A stretch of DNA of 64,000 bases. It comes from Stenotrophomonas africana (lineage in GTDB: Bacteria; Pseudomonadota; Gammaproteobacteria; Xanthomonadales; Xanthomonadaceae). Positions 44,078-53,576 of this stretch are shown piece after piece. Made by a program: the position numbers and the translations under genes. Numbering within the stretch: the stretch's first letter is position 1; the number at the start of each line of letters is the position of its first letter. The stretch is from NCBI RefSeq assembly GCF_013004645.1, contig NZ_JABEME010000002.1, positions 372,001 through 436,000 of the forward strand, given 5' to 3'. Below the pieces are notes generated by a model that was not told where the DNA came from, did not search any database, and saw only the letters and a program-made list of their open reading frames with translations.

Positions 44078-44584
44078 GTGCTGGGGCCGGCCTTCGCCAG
44101 CCTGGCGGCGCCGGTGCAGGCGCTGCATGCCGCACCACTGCCGTGCCGCTACGCAGGGCAGGCACGGATCAAGCGTGGGCCGCACTGGCTGGTACCCGTG
44201 CTGGCTGCGTTGGCGCGGCTGCCGAAGGACGGCGATGCGTTGCCGACCGAGGTGGCGTTCAATACACGCGGGCAGGGCGAGCAATGGGCGCGGCGTTTTG
44301 GCCGCTGGCCGATGGTGTCGCGGCTGTGGGCCCACGAGGGATACCTGCGCGAGCAGTTGGGCGCGGTGCGCTTCGAATTTGATCTGCAGGCGCACGCGGG
44401 TGGCATCGACTGGTCGGTGCGCCGGGTCTGGGCCTTCGGGCTGCTGCCGCTGCCGAGTCGCTGGTTTGGTGGCGTGCGTTGCCGTGAAGCCTGGCAGGGT
44501 GAGCGTTACACTTTCCTGGTCGATGTGACGCTGCCCTGGGTGGGAGCCCTGATCCGCTATGAAGGCTGGCTCGAACCGCAGTGA
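44078..44584 (+). CDS. DUF4166-family protein
   Basis: About 168 residues from GTG 44078. The pattern LGPAFASLAAPVQALHAA, EVAFNTRGQGEQWARRFG, EQLGAVRFEFDLQAHAGGID and RCREAWQGERYTFLVDVTLP matches DUF4166, a domain of unknown role. Homology to the expected domain start (LPLFARVLGPAF) continues upstream of the GTG, so a CTG at 44060 or 44066 may be the true start. It overlaps the next gene by 26 bases. Confidence 0.72.
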   Translation: MLGPAFASLAAPVQALHAAPLPCRYAGQARIKRGPHWLVPVLAALARLPKDGDALPTEVAFNTRGQGEQWARRFGRWPMVSRLWAHEGYLREQLGAVRFEFDLQAHAGGIDWSVRRVWAFGLLPLPSRWFGGVRCREAWQGERYTFLVDVTLPWVGALIRYEGWLEPQ

Positions 44585-44996
44585 GGCCGCCGGCGAGACG
44601 GGCAGCGCGGTGATCGTGTTCGATGGCGTGTGCGCGCTGTGCAACCGCTGGGTGCGTTTCCTGCTGCGTTTCGACCGCAGGGGGCGCTACCGCTTTGCGG
44701 CGATGCAGGGGGCGCAGGGCAGTGCGATGCTGCGCACGCACGGGCTGGATCCGCAGGACCCGATGTCATTCCTGTTGCTGGATGCGCAGGGCGCCTGGAC
44801 CGATACCGATGCGATCCTGCGCGTGCTGGCGGGGTTGGGCGGCGCCTGGCGCCTGACCGGCGTGCTGCGGGCAGTGCCACGCGGCTGGCGTGATGCCGCG
44901 TATCGCGCGCTCGCGCGCAACCGCTACCGCTGGTTCGGGCGGCACGACGCCTGTTACCTGCCCGCACCGGAGCAGGCCGCGCGGTTCCTGGATTGA
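44559..44996 (+). CDS. DCC-family thiol-disulfide oxidoreductase-like protein (DUF393)
   Basis: A 145-residue protein with the signature FDGVCALCNRWVRFLLRFDR (DGVCxxC, Cys25/Cys28) and downstream LLLDAQGAWTDTDAILRVLA, then a conserved NRYRWFGRHDACYLPAPEQA end. The DxxCxxC motif and thioredoxin-like outline define the DCC family; the function is unproven. It overlaps the DUF4166 gene on the same strand; both commonly occur together in Xanthomonadaceae. Confidence 0.85.
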   Translation: MKAGSNRSEAAGETGSAVIVFDGVCALCNRWVRFLLRFDRRGRYRFAAMQGAQGSAMLRTHGLDPQDPMSFLLLDAQGAWTDTDAILRVLAGLGGAWRLTGVLRAVPRGWRDAAYRALARNRYRWFGRHDACYLPAPEQAARFLD

Positions 44997-44999
44997 AGG

Positions 45000-45065
45000 A
45001 AAAAGGGGACGGAGGGGATCAAGTCGTTTGTGCACAAACGACTTGATCCCCTCCGTCCCCTTTTT
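45000..45065. terminator. Perfect 66-bp palindrome acting as a bidirectional terminator
   Basis: Thirty-three-base arms (45000-45032 and 45033-45065) are exactly complementary, centred on TTTGTGCACAAA. Each outer end is an A-run followed inward by GGGGACGGAGGGGATC. Transcription from either side ends in a T-run. It fills the space between the convergent DCC and OmpA-like genes. Confidence 0.8.
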
Positions 45066-45092
45066 TTGTTCCGCCCTCCAGCGCTGGAGGTC

Positions 45093-46394
45093 TCAGTCGA
45101 GCAGCCGGTAGCCGATACGGCGGTTCTGCGCGCGGCCACTGTCGCTGCGGTTGTCAGCCACAGGGTGTTCCTGACCGTAGCCCACGGCGACCAGGGTGTC
45201 AGGCGCCACCCCCAGCTCCTGCAGCCCCTGCAACACCGCTTCGGCACGTTGCTGGCTGAGCTGCAGGTTGGCATCGGCGTGGCCGCGACTGTCGGTGTGC
45301 GCGCCGATCTCCACGCGCGTGCCGGTGGGTGTGCCGCGGAGTGCGTCGGCGACCGCTTCGAGTGTTTGGCGCGAGTCGCCGGTCAGATCGGACGACCCGG
45401 CATGGAACTTGAGCGTGGTCTGGTTCATCGCGGCCACTCGCTGCGTTGCGTCGGCAGTTGGCGACAGCTGCGCCAGGGCGGCCAGGCCTGGCCCCCACAG
45501 TCCGCTCATTTCCAGTGTCGGGAAGTCCTCGCGCAGGCGCCGGGAGATGGCCAACCGCTCGGCCTCCTGCATGCTGCGGGTATCGATCTGCAACCGGTTG
45601 CCGTCGATCACCAGGTGCAGGCCGTCACCCTGCAGGTGGGGAAGGTCGGCGATCAGGCGGTCCAGCCAGCGCGGCGTCCGGGCGTGCGGGTCCAGTGCGA
45701 TGCCGCCATGCAGGCTCTGCGCACCATGCACCGCCGACAGTGCATTCCAGACGCGACGCCGGTCACTTTCGCCAGGCAGGCGCCCCTGCACCCGCACCCG
45801 CCTACCGTGCTGATGAATGGACAACTGTGCTTCGTGATGACGTGGCAGGTCCTGCGCCATCCACCGCGGTGTACGCGCCATCAAAAGCACCCAGGTGGTG
45901 AGGCCCAGCACGGTGATAACCGCCATGGTCCACAGCAGGCTGCGCAGCGCCATGCCGTACACCGTGCGCGTGGCCAGCAAACAGCGCATGTGTCTGGAGG
46001 CCGCGCCGCCCTGCATTGGTCGGGTGGCGGCCGGGGCGGCCACTGCGGCCTGTGGTGAGGAGAGCAGGGTAACGATGGCGGGCAGCAGATGGCTGGCCAC
46101 CACCCGGAACGGGCCGGGTGACATGCCGCTGCGGTGGGCGATCATGGCCAGCGTGTGTGCTCCCAGGGCGCGCTCCAGTTCGCTGGCAACAATGGGCAGG
46201 CGCAGCGAGGCGGGATGCCGCCAGGAGTGATAGCGGGCGGCCAGCCCTGCCGCTTCGAAACGCTGTTGCACCCCCTCCAGTCCGTGTGGGTGAGAGGCGA
46301 CCCAGGCGATGAGCACTTCGACCACCCAGCGGGTGCGTGGGCCGAGCTCCAGGCGTGTGGCGGCATCTTCGATGAGACGTTCGTAAGCGGACAT
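45093..46394 (-). CDS. OmpA-family protein with an N-terminal YidB-like (DUF937) domain
   Basis: A 433-residue protein. Residues ~1-115 have the YidB/DUF937 pattern (GVQQRFEAAGLAARYHSWRH; ELERALGAHTLAMIAHRSGM; VASHLLPAIVTLLS). One membrane helix follows (MALRSLLWTMAVITVLGLTT). A BON-like periplasmic stretch (HGRRVRVQGRLPGESDRRRV) precedes the C-terminal OmpA peptidoglycan-binding domain with VEIGAHTDSRGHADANLQLS and LSQQRAEAVLQGLQELG. The topology suggests an inner-membrane anchored protein reaching the cell wall. The ATG 46394 start excludes a non-conserved 82-residue extension. Confidence 0.8.
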   Translation of the reverse strand: MSAYERLIEDAATRLELGPRTRWVVEVLIAWVASHPHGLEGVQQRFEAAGLAARYHSWRHPASLRLPIVASELERALGAHTLAMIAHRSGMSPGPFRVVASHLLPAIVTLLSSPQAAVAAPAATRPMQGGAASRHMRCLLATRTVYGMALRSLLWTMAVITVLGLTTWVLLMARTPRWMAQDLPRHHEAQLSIHQHGRRVRVQGRLPGESDRRRVWNALSAVHGAQSLHGGIALDPHARTPRWLDRLIADLPHLQGDGLHLVIDGNRLQIDTRSMQEAERLAISRRLREDFPTLEMSGLWGPGLAALAQLSPTADATQRVAAMNQTTLKFHAGSSDLTGDSRQTLEAVADALRGTPTGTRVEIGAHTDSRGHADANLQLSQQRAEAVLQGLQELGVAPDTLVAVGYGQEHPVADNRSDSGRAQNRRIGYRLLD

Positions 46395-46747
46395 GCGGTG
46401 ACCCCCCAGATGTGATGTGCGCGGCGCCTCGCAAACGCGTTGGCGATGGCGTGCGGTCGCTCCGGGGGCGTCACTTTGGTGAGCGCGCGTCAATGCAGAA
46501 TGAAGACAGATGCTTTCCGCGTCTTTCGTTTTCGCTGGCCCGTGGCCGGTGGGTGCGGTGGAGCCGGGAAAACCGTTGTGCCGAGGGGCTTTACGCAGGA
46601 CGGGATAATGCGTGTCGGCGAGGGCAGGGCGCGTCATCACCCTCGCTTGATGGTTTCATGCGATCCCAATTTCATGCTGAAAGCGACAATTTGCGGACCG
46701 TGTCGACACGTTGGTGACGTGTCGAACCAGCCCGCAATGAGGGGCGT
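46395..46747. other. Gap between otsA end and the OmpA-like gene
   Basis: 353 bases holding the leader of the OmpA-like gene. A perfect 12-bp palindrome CGTGTCGACACG lies at 46699-46710, with a second GTGTCGA nearby (46719-46725). I saw no gene, terminator or clear promoter. Confidence 0.4.
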
Positions 46748-48112
46748 TCAGCCCTCCAGCGCGTCCAGGTAGCTGCGGCGCCAGTGGTTGATGTCATAGG
46801 TGCGCAGGTGATCCATCATCGCGTGCCAGCGTTCCTTGCGCTTGCGCAGCGACATCGTTGCCGCGGTGGCGATGGCGTCGGCCACGCCATCCAGATCATG
46901 CGGGTTCACCAGCAGTGCCTGCTTGAGTTCGTCGGCGGCGCCGGCCAGCAGCGACAGCACCAGCACGCCGGGATCTTCCGGGTCCTGCGAGGCGACGTAT
47001 TCCTTGGCCACCAGGTTCATGCCATCGCGCAGCGGCGTAACCAAGCCGACCGCCGCCGCCCGGTAGAAGCCGGTGAGGGTGGCATGGGTGAAGTTCTGGT
47101 TGACGTAGCGCAGCGGTGTCCAGTCAGGTTCGGCGTGGCCACCGTTGATGTGCCCGGCGATCTGTTCCAGCTGACTGCGCAGCTGCCGGTACTCGGTGAC
47201 GTCGCCGCGTGAAACCGGGGCGATCTGCAGGTAGGTCAGCGAGCCGCGCTGGTCGGGGTGGCGCTCCAGGTAGCGCTCGAAGCCGAGGAACCGCTCGGGC
47301 AGGCCCTTGGAGTAGTCCAGGCGATCCACGCCGATCGCCAGCTGGCGATCGCGCAGACTGGCGCGCAGGTTCTTTACCGCGGTCTTGGTGGCGGCGGTGC
47401 CGGCCTGGCGTGCGATCAATTCGGTGTCGATGCCGATCGGGAAGGCAGCGGCACGGAAGCGGCGCCCGCCCGGTGCTTCCAGCTCGCCGTTGTCGAGCAC
47501 GCGACCACCACCGAACAGGCGCAGGTAGGTCTGGAAGCGATCTGCATCGCGCTGGGTCTGGAAGCCGACCAGGTCATAGGCGTACAGCGCGGAGAACAGC
47601 CGCAGGTGGTCGGGCATCGCCTGCAGCAGGTCGGCCGAGGGCATCGGGATATGCAGGAAGAAGCCGATGCGGCAGCCGATGCCACGCTCGCGCAGCAGTG
47701 CGCCGAGCGGGATGAGGTGGTAATCGTGGATCCAGACGATGTCGTCCTCGCGCAGCAGCGGCGCCAGTTTGTCAGCGAACAGCGCGTTGACCTTGTGGTA
47801 GGTCTCGCGGGTGCCACGGTCGTAGTCGACCAGATCCAGGCGGAAGTGCAGCAGCGGCCACAAGGTGCGGTTGGCGAAGCCGTTGTAGTAGCCGTCCACC
47901 TCGCGCTTGCTCAGGTCGAGGGTGACGAATTCAATGTCACCGTCTTTCTGTGTGTGCAGCGTGCCGCTGCCGTCGCGCACGCTCTTGCCACTCCAGCCGA
48001 ACCACATGCCACCGCGTTCCTTCAGCGCGGCCAACAGGCCCACCGCCAGGCCGCCGGCGCGGTTCTCGCCCGGCACGGCCACGCGGTTTGAAACCACCAC
48101 CAGTCGACTCAC
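46748..48112 (-). CDS. otsA: Alpha,alpha-trehalose-phosphate synthase OtsA
   Basis: A 454-residue GT20 glycosyltransferase. The N-terminal [20 protein letters not shown] has the VSNR motif with the Gly-rich loop. [19 protein letters not shown], the [20 protein letters not shown] loop and [15 protein letters not shown] bind UDP-glucose and glucose-6-phosphate. It makes trehalose-6-phosphate. The start overlaps the GH15 stop by four bases; order otsB-GH15-otsA on one transcript. Confidence 0.95.
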   Translation of the reverse strand: MSRLVVVSNRVAVPGENRAGGLAVGLLAALKERGGMWFGWSGKSVRDGSGTLHTQKDGDIEFVTLDLSKREVDGYYNGFANRTLWPLLHFRLDLVDYDRGTRETYHKVNALFADKLAPLLREDDIVWIHDYHLIPLGALLRERGIGCRIGFFLHIPMPSADLLQAMPDHLRLFSALYAYDLVGFQTQRDADRFQTYLRLFGGGRVLDNGELEAPGGRRFRAAAFPIGIDTELIARQAGTAATKTAVKNLRASLRDRQLAIGVDRLDYSKGLPERFLGFERYLERHPDQRGSLTYLQIAPVSRGDVTEYRQLRSQLEQIAGHINGGHAEPDWTPLRYVNQNFTHATLTGFYRAAAVGLVTPLRDGMNLVAKEYVASQDPEDPGVLVLSLLAGAADELKQALLVNPHDLDGVADAIATAATMSLRKRKERWHAMMDHLRTYDINHWRRSYLDALEG

Positions 48113-49902
48113 GATGCCTCCTGCCAGGACCGCGACAGGCGCATCGCGGCTGTGATCAGGCCGACGTGCGAATAGGTCTGCGGGAAGTTACCCCAGGCTT
48201 CGCCACTGTCGAAGGCCAGATCCTCCGACAGCAGGCCCAGGTGGTTGCGCTGCTTCAGCAGCAGCTCGAACATCTCGCGCGCTTCGTCCATGCGCCCGAT
48301 TGCCGCCAGCGCATCGATGTACCAGAAGGTGCAGATGGTGAAGCTGGTTTCAGGCTCGCCGAAGTCATCCGGTGCGACATAGCGGTACAGCGAATTGCCA
48401 TGCTTGAGGTCGCGCCCTATGGCATCGACGGTGGCAATGAAGCGCGCATCCATCGCGTCGATGAAACCGATGTCGGCCAGCAGCAGCAACGAGGCATCCA
48501 GCCGATGGCCACCGAAGGTATCGGTGAAGTGGCCCAGCTCCTCGCTCCAGGATTCGGCCATGATGCGGGCGTGGATGGTGTCGGCGCGCTCGCGCCAGTA
48601 GCGTGCGCGGTCATCACGCTTCAGCCGCACGGCGATCTTGCACAGGCGGTCGCACGCCGCCCAGCACATCGCGCTGGTGTAAGTGTGCACTTCAGTGCGG
48701 CCGCGGAACTCCCAAAGGCCGGCATCGGGTACGTCGTGCAGGGCAAATGCCTGTTCACCCAGCGGTTCCAGGCGGGCGAAGGTGTGCGCATCGCCCGGGT
48801 CCTGCAGGCGCCGGTCGAAGAACAGCTGGGTGGAAGCCAGCACCACGCTGCCATAGACATCGTGCTGGCGCTGCACCCAGGCCAGGTTGCCGCGCCGCAC
48901 CGGGCCCATGCCACGGTAGCCGGACAGGCTGGGAACCTCATCCTCGTCCAGCTTGGCCTCGAAGCCGATGCCATACAGCGGCTGCAACGTGCCGTCGGTG
49001 GTGGCCAGGTTGAAGATATAGCCGAGGAACTGTTCCATCGTGCGCGTCGCGCCGAGGCGGTTCAGCGCACGCACCACGAACGCGGCATCACGCAGCCAGC
49101 AGTAGCGGTAGTCCCAGTTGCGCACGCTGCCGGGGGCTTCCGGAATGGAGGTGGTCATCGCCGCGATGATCGCGCCGCTGTCCTCGTACTGGCACAGCTT
49201 GAGGGTGATCGCACTGCGGATCACCGCGTCCTGCCATTCCAGCGGAATGGACAGGTAGCGCACCCATTCGCGCCAGTAGTCGCGGGTACGCTGGAAGGCT
49301 TCCTGCACGTAGCCGCTGATCGAGCGGTTGAGGGATTCATCCACGCCCAGGATCAGGTGGACGGGATGGTTGAGTACGAATGGCAGGCCGTCGCGTACGA
49401 AGCGCACTGGCACGTCGGTGGTCAGCCGCAGCACATGCTCCGGCAGGATCCAGCGCACGTGGTTGCTGCCCCAGGTGGACTCGGGCACGCGTGCGCCCCA
49501 GTCCGCCAGCGGGCGTGCGCGTACGGTGATGCGGGGGCTGCCGGCCAGCGGACGCACCTGGCGGATCAGGCTGACCGGGCGGTAGAAACGGTCGTTCTGG
49601 CGCCAGCGGGGGGCGAAATCGAGGATTTCCAGTTCACCACCATGCGCGTCGCGCAGGACGGTGCGAAGGATCGCGGTGTTGGTCAGATATTCCTGCTCGC
49701 TGCTGGCGAAGTCCTCCAGCTCGATGGCGAAGTCGCCACCGGTCTGCTGGTTGGGGCCGAGCAGGGCACAGAAGGTGGGGTCGCCGTCGAAGGTGGGCAG
49801 GCAGCTCCAGACAACGCGGGCACGTTTGTCGACCAGGGCGCCGAAGCTGCCGTTGCCGACCACGCCCAGTTCAAGATCGGGTTGGGTCATCACGCGGTAC
49901 AT
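48109..49902 (-). CDS. Glycoside hydrolase family 15 protein (trehalase or glucoamylase-like)
   Basis: A 597-residue protein. The N-terminal beta-domain (LELGVVGNGSFGALVDKRAR) is followed by an (alpha/alpha)6 barrel with VRNWDYRYCWLRDAAFVVRA and catalytic Glu regions such as PSLSGYRGMGPVRRGNLA and FLLLKQRNHLGLLSEDLAFD-type end (LLLKQRNHLGLLSEDLAFDS). GH15 enzymes cut alpha-glucosides; in bacteria this subgroup includes trehalases. Wedged between otsB and otsA, a role in trehalose turnover is inferred. ATG 49902, or ATG 49890 (MTQPDLELG), may be the start. Confidence 0.87.
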   Translation of the reverse strand: MYRVMTQPDLELGVVGNGSFGALVDKRARVVWSCLPTFDGDPTFCALLGPNQQTGGDFAIELEDFASSEQEYLTNTAILRTVLRDAHGGELEILDFAPRWRQNDRFYRPVSLIRQVRPLAGSPRITVRARPLADWGARVPESTWGSNHVRWILPEHVLRLTTDVPVRFVRDGLPFVLNHPVHLILGVDESLNRSISGYVQEAFQRTRDYWREWVRYLSIPLEWQDAVIRSAITLKLCQYEDSGAIIAAMTTSIPEAPGSVRNWDYRYCWLRDAAFVVRALNRLGATRTMEQFLGYIFNLATTDGTLQPLYGIGFEAKLDEDEVPSLSGYRGMGPVRRGNLAWVQRQHDVYGSVVLASTQLFFDRRLQDPGDAHTFARLEPLGEQAFALHDVPDAGLWEFRGRTEVHTYTSAMCWAACDRLCKIAVRLKRDDRARYWRERADTIHARIMAESWSEELGHFTDTFGGHRLDASLLLLADIGFIDAMDARFIATVDAIGRDLKHGNSLYRYVAPDDFGEPETSFTICTFWYIDALAAIGRMDEAREMFELLLKQRNHLGLLSEDLAFDSGEAWGNFPQTYSHVGLITAAMRLSRSWQEAS

Positions 49903-49929
49903 CTCGGTTGCGGCCGTGGGGTGGCCGGG

Positions 49930-50688
49930 TCAATAGGCATTCTCACGCAGCCAGGCGTGCACGCTGCGTATGTCGGGCAGCGCGAACACCGCCTTGCTGG
50001 GTTCACGTTCGCCCACCAGCACGCTCCAGCCATGCTGGCCGTTGGCGGCGTCGAAGCCGAATTCGTCGGTGAGGTCGTCACCGAGGAACACCGGCAGGCG
50101 GCCACGGAAGGGCAGGTACTGCATCATCCGGCGCACGGCACGGCCCTTGTCGGTGCCGACGGGCACGAACTCGACCACATGGTCGCCAGGTTGCAGGCGG
50201 TAGCTGGCACGGCCGCGCACGTGGCGGTCGGCGAAGGCGCGGACATCGCTGGCGGCGTGCGGCGCGCCGCGCCAGTGCAGGGCCAGGCCGACGCCCTTGT
50301 CTTCCACCAGCACGCCGGGATACCCGTGGGCAAAGCGCATCGCCTGTTGGTGCAGCGCGTGCAGCCACTCGGCGGTATCGTCGTCGTGTTCGTCGCGCAG
50401 CACACGACCGTCCTCGCCACGCAGTTCGTGGCCATGCAGGCCGGCGGCGGGCAGCTTCAAAGGCGCGAACAGTTGATCCAGCTGTTCAAGCGGGCGACCA
50501 CTGACCAGTGCCACGGCACCTTCCAGGCGGTCGCTGATGCGGCCGATGGCTTCACGCACATCCGGCAGCAGCTGCACGGCGTCCGGGCGTGCAGCGAATT
50601 CGATCAGGGTGCCATCGACATCGAGGAACAACGCGCACGCGTCGTCCAGCAATGGCGGTGGCGGGCGCAGGGGGAGCGGTTCAGCCAT
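49930..50688 (-). CDS. otsB: Trehalose-6-phosphate phosphatase OtsB
   Basis: A 252-residue HAD phosphatase. Motif I LFLDVDGTLIEFAARPDAV holds the nucleophile Asp; ALVSGRPLEQLDQLF is motif II. GTDKGRAVRRMMQ supplies the Lys and FLGDDLTDEFGF the acidic motif IV. It removes phosphate from the OtsA product. First gene of otsB-GH15-otsA, 27 bases before the GH15 start. Confidence 0.95.
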   Translation of the reverse strand: MAEPLPLRPPPPLLDDACALFLDVDGTLIEFAARPDAVQLLPDVREAIGRISDRLEGAVALVSGRPLEQLDQLFAPLKLPAAGLHGHELRGEDGRVLRDEHDDDTAEWLHALHQQAMRFAHGYPGVLVEDKGVGLALHWRGAPHAASDVRAFADRHVRGRASYRLQPGDHVVEFVPVGTDKGRAVRRMMQYLPFRGRLPVFLGDDLTDEFGFDAANGQHGWSVLVGEREPSKAVFALPDIRSVHAWLRENAY

Positions 50689-50756
50689 GACGCGCAGCTT
50701 GCCAGCGTGCGCGTGTACGTGGGGTCGAGGGCAGGCTACGACCCTGCTTCGGTGGG

Positions 50757-50912
50757 GTGCCGACCGTTGGTCGGCATGGCAGGTCAGCCTGCATCGAGCT
50801 CAGGTAGTGCGGACCAACGGTCCGCACCCACCCAGAGCAGATCTGCACCCGGATCATGAAGTTGCCGGCCAGCGGCCGGCACCACCGTGTCGTGCGGACC
50901 AACGGTCCGCAC
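50757..50912. repeat. Four GTAG-type palindromes between otsB and the TonB receptor
   Basis: GTGCCGACC/GGTCGGCA (50757-50776), a GTAG-headed TGCGGACC/GGTCCGCA element (50804-50829), GTTGCCGGCC/GGCCGGCACCAC (50861-50885) and TGCGGACC/GGTCCGCA again (50892-50912). Confidence 0.72.
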
Positions 50913-50925
50913 CCAACAAGAGCGA

Positions 50926-53361
50926 TCAGAACGTATAGCGGACGCGGCCGTAGTAGTAGGCGCCGTTGCTGCCGATCGGCGACAGCACGTCGTACGGCAG
51001 GTTGCCGAAGTAGTGGATATCGCTGTTGGATCGATCCGGATAGTTGTCGGTCAGGTTCTGGCCGCCGATGGCCACGCTCCACTGCGGCGTGATGCGGTAC
51101 TCCACTTCGGCATCCAGCTGCCATTCGGCCTGGTAGGTCTGGCGCGGGATGTAGCCGTCACCGAAGTTGAACACGCGGGTGGCGCTGCCGTAGCGGTTCA
51201 CGCGGGTGCTCAGCGACCAGTGGTCGTTGCTCCATGCCGCCGAGAAACTGCCGCGCGTACGCGGTGTGGCATCGGTGAGCGTGTTGGTCTCTTCGATGCC
51301 AAACAGCACGTAGTCCGGATTCAGCGCACGCAGCTGTGCCGGCGTGGCCAGCACGTTCTTCAGCGTGGTCTTGGTATACGCATAGGTGCCGGTCAACAGC
51401 AGCTGGCCATCGCCCAGCGACTGGCGCCAGTTGCTTACCAGCTCGGCGCCTCGGGTACGGGTGTCGGCGGCATTGACGAAGAAGCTGGCGCTCTGCAGGC
51501 CGCTGACGCCGTAGTTGGCCGCCACGTAATCGGTCAGTGCATCGCCAGTGATGCTCTCCGACAGCGCGATGCGATCGTCGATGTCGATCTGGAAGAAGTC
51601 CAGTGACAGGTCGAAATGCTCGCCGATGCGGCTGGTGAAGCCCAGCGAGGTGTTCAGCGATTTCTCCGGATTCAGATTCTGCGCACCCAGGCCACGCGCG
51701 ATTGGATTGTTGACCGACAGCAGGCGGCCCTGCACCAGCTGGCCGCCAGCGTTGTAGCCGGTGGAGGTGGACTCGTAGCCGATCTGCGCCAGCGACGGCG
51801 CGCGGAAGTTGTTGGAGATGGCGCCACGCAACGCGAACGCCGGGGTGAATTCGTAGCGCAGGCCGAGCTTGCCGGTCAGTTCGCCACCGAAATCGTCGTT
51901 GTGCTCGTAGCGGGCGGCCAGATCGGTGGAGAACTTCTCGCCGAACTGGCTGGACAGACTGGCGTAGGCGCTGGCCACATCGCGCGACAGCGTGGCTGCG
52001 TCCTGCGGGGTCAGGCCGCCACCGGCCTGCGAGCCAGTCGGTCGGTCGGTGTACGGGCCGGCGGCATAGCTGGCCGGGTCGCCGGGACGGGTCTGGTAGC
52101 GCTCATGGCGCGCTTCCACGCCCAGGCCCAGGGTGTGGCTGATGCTGTCGCTCTGGGTGAACACGCGGCTCAGGTCGAGGTTGCCCACGGTCTGCGCGTA
52201 TTCGTAGTCGGCGGTCTTGAAGCGGGTCGGGCTGGTCGGGCCCAGCGACGCGTTGAGCGAATCACGCAGGCGATAGGTGAAGTCGTTCTGGCCGTAATCC
52301 AGGCTGCCGTCGTAGCTCCATTCGCCCCACTGCCCGCGCACGCCGGCCACGGCCTGCACGTCGCGGTTCTCGCCCTCGGAGATCGGCCGGTAGCCGTTCG
52401 GATAGACCTGCTTCCAGTTGGCATCGCCATCGGGGTAGCGGAAGTAGTTTGCGCCTTCGGTATCGCGCTGGTTGAAGGTGCCGAACGCGTAGAACGTCGA
52501 GGTCCGGCCCACCGGAATCTCGGTGTTCAGCCACAGGTTGATGTCCTTGCTCTTGCCATCGCCCAGCACATAGTTGCGCTTGCCCTGCAGCGCCAGGTTG
52601 CCCGGAGTCTGGTCCCACGGCGGAATCTGGTCGAAGCCGGCACGGTTGGTGCCGTTGCGGTGCTTGTATTCCAGGCCGACGCGCAGGAAGCCGCCGTCCT
52701 CGCCCAGCGAGGTGCCGACCTTGGCGCTGATGTTGCCGGTCTGGCCGTCGGTGAGGGTACGCCCGATCGGCTTGAGGTCGGTGTGGTTGGCGCCGTAGCT
52801 GGCCTCGATCTCGCCACCGTCGCCGCCGTTGTCGAGGATCACGTTGATCACACCGGCCACCGCATCCGAGCCATACAGCGCACCAGCGCCATCACGCAGT
52901 ACTTCGATGCGCTTGATCGCGCTGACCGGGATCGAATTGAAATCAACCGGGGTGGTGCCCTTGCCGATCTTGCTGTCGGTGTTGACCAGGGCGGTGTGGT
53001 GGCGGCGCTTGCCATTGACCAGCACGAGTACCTGGTCCGGCGACAGGCCACGCAGCTGTGCTGCGCGCACGTGGTCGGCGCCGCCGGAGTTGGACTGGCG
53101 CGGGAAGTTGAATGACGGCAGCAGCGCCTGCAGCGCGCTGCCCAGTTCACCGTTGACCACGCCGGCCTTGCGGATGTCCTCGGCGGTGAGCACGTCTACC
53201 GGCGAGGTGGATTCGAGCACGGTGCGGTCGGCGGCACGGGTGCCGGTGACGATCACCGTGTCCAGGTTGGTGGCGTCCTGGGCCAGGGCCGGGACGGCGG
53301 CGGAGGAAAGCGCGAGGGCGATGGCGAGGCCGAGCGGCGACGCGGTCAGGCGGACGGACAT
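50926..53361 (-). CDS. TonB-dependent outer-membrane receptor
   Basis: An 811-residue receptor. Signal peptide MSVRLTASPLGLAIALALSS to AVPALAQ; TonB box region TNLDTVIVTGTRAADR. The plug has STSPVDVLTAEDIRKAG, GLSPDQVLVLVNGKRRHHTA and SAIKRIEVLRDGAGALYGSD. A 22-strand barrel ends with terminal Phe (YYGRVRYTF). Receptors of this large family import siderophore-iron, carbohydrates or other nutrients. No transport genes adjoin it, so the ligand is unknown. The start ATG 53361 excludes a non-conserved extension. A CATCCGGATG palindrome and AT-rich GATAATATATC lie upstream (53415-53445). Confidence 0.92.
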   Translation of the reverse strand: MSVRLTASPLGLAIALALSSAAVPALAQDATNLDTVIVTGTRAADRTVLESTSPVDVLTAEDIRKAGVVNGELGSALQALLPSFNFPRQSNSGGADHVRAAQLRGLSPDQVLVLVNGKRRHHTALVNTDSKIGKGTTPVDFNSIPVSAIKRIEVLRDGAGALYGSDAVAGVINVILDNGGDGGEIEASYGANHTDLKPIGRTLTDGQTGNISAKVGTSLGEDGGFLRVGLEYKHRNGTNRAGFDQIPPWDQTPGNLALQGKRNYVLGDGKSKDINLWLNTEIPVGRTSTFYAFGTFNQRDTEGANYFRYPDGDANWKQVYPNGYRPISEGENRDVQAVAGVRGQWGEWSYDGSLDYGQNDFTYRLRDSLNASLGPTSPTRFKTADYEYAQTVGNLDLSRVFTQSDSISHTLGLGVEARHERYQTRPGDPASYAAGPYTDRPTGSQAGGGLTPQDAATLSRDVASAYASLSSQFGEKFSTDLAARYEHNDDFGGELTGKLGLRYEFTPAFALRGAISNNFRAPSLAQIGYESTSTGYNAGGQLVQGRLLSVNNPIARGLGAQNLNPEKSLNTSLGFTSRIGEHFDLSLDFFQIDIDDRIALSESITGDALTDYVAANYGVSGLQSASFFVNAADTRTRGAELVSNWRQSLGDGQLLLTGTYAYTKTTLKNVLATPAQLRALNPDYVLFGIEETNTLTDATPRTRGSFSAAWSNDHWSLSTRVNRYGSATRVFNFGDGYIPRQTYQAEWQLDAEVEYRITPQWSVAIGGQNLTDNYPDRSNSDIHYFGNLPYDVLSPIGSNGAYYYGRVRYTF

Positions 53362-53576
53362 GGGGGCTCCAGCAACAACGACGACGGGGAAGGGGGAGAT
53401 AGTTTCACTTACATCCATCCGGATGAAGCGATATATTATCTTCGCGTGATGGCCGGTGCCGATGCAAGTCCCTGCCGGTCCGGCATGAGCTGATGCCCGG
53501 TTGGCATCAGCACGCCGGGCCAGTGGCGCTGTACGCTGCCGGCTCGCCTTGTCCCCCCTTCCCCGGAGCTGTACCG

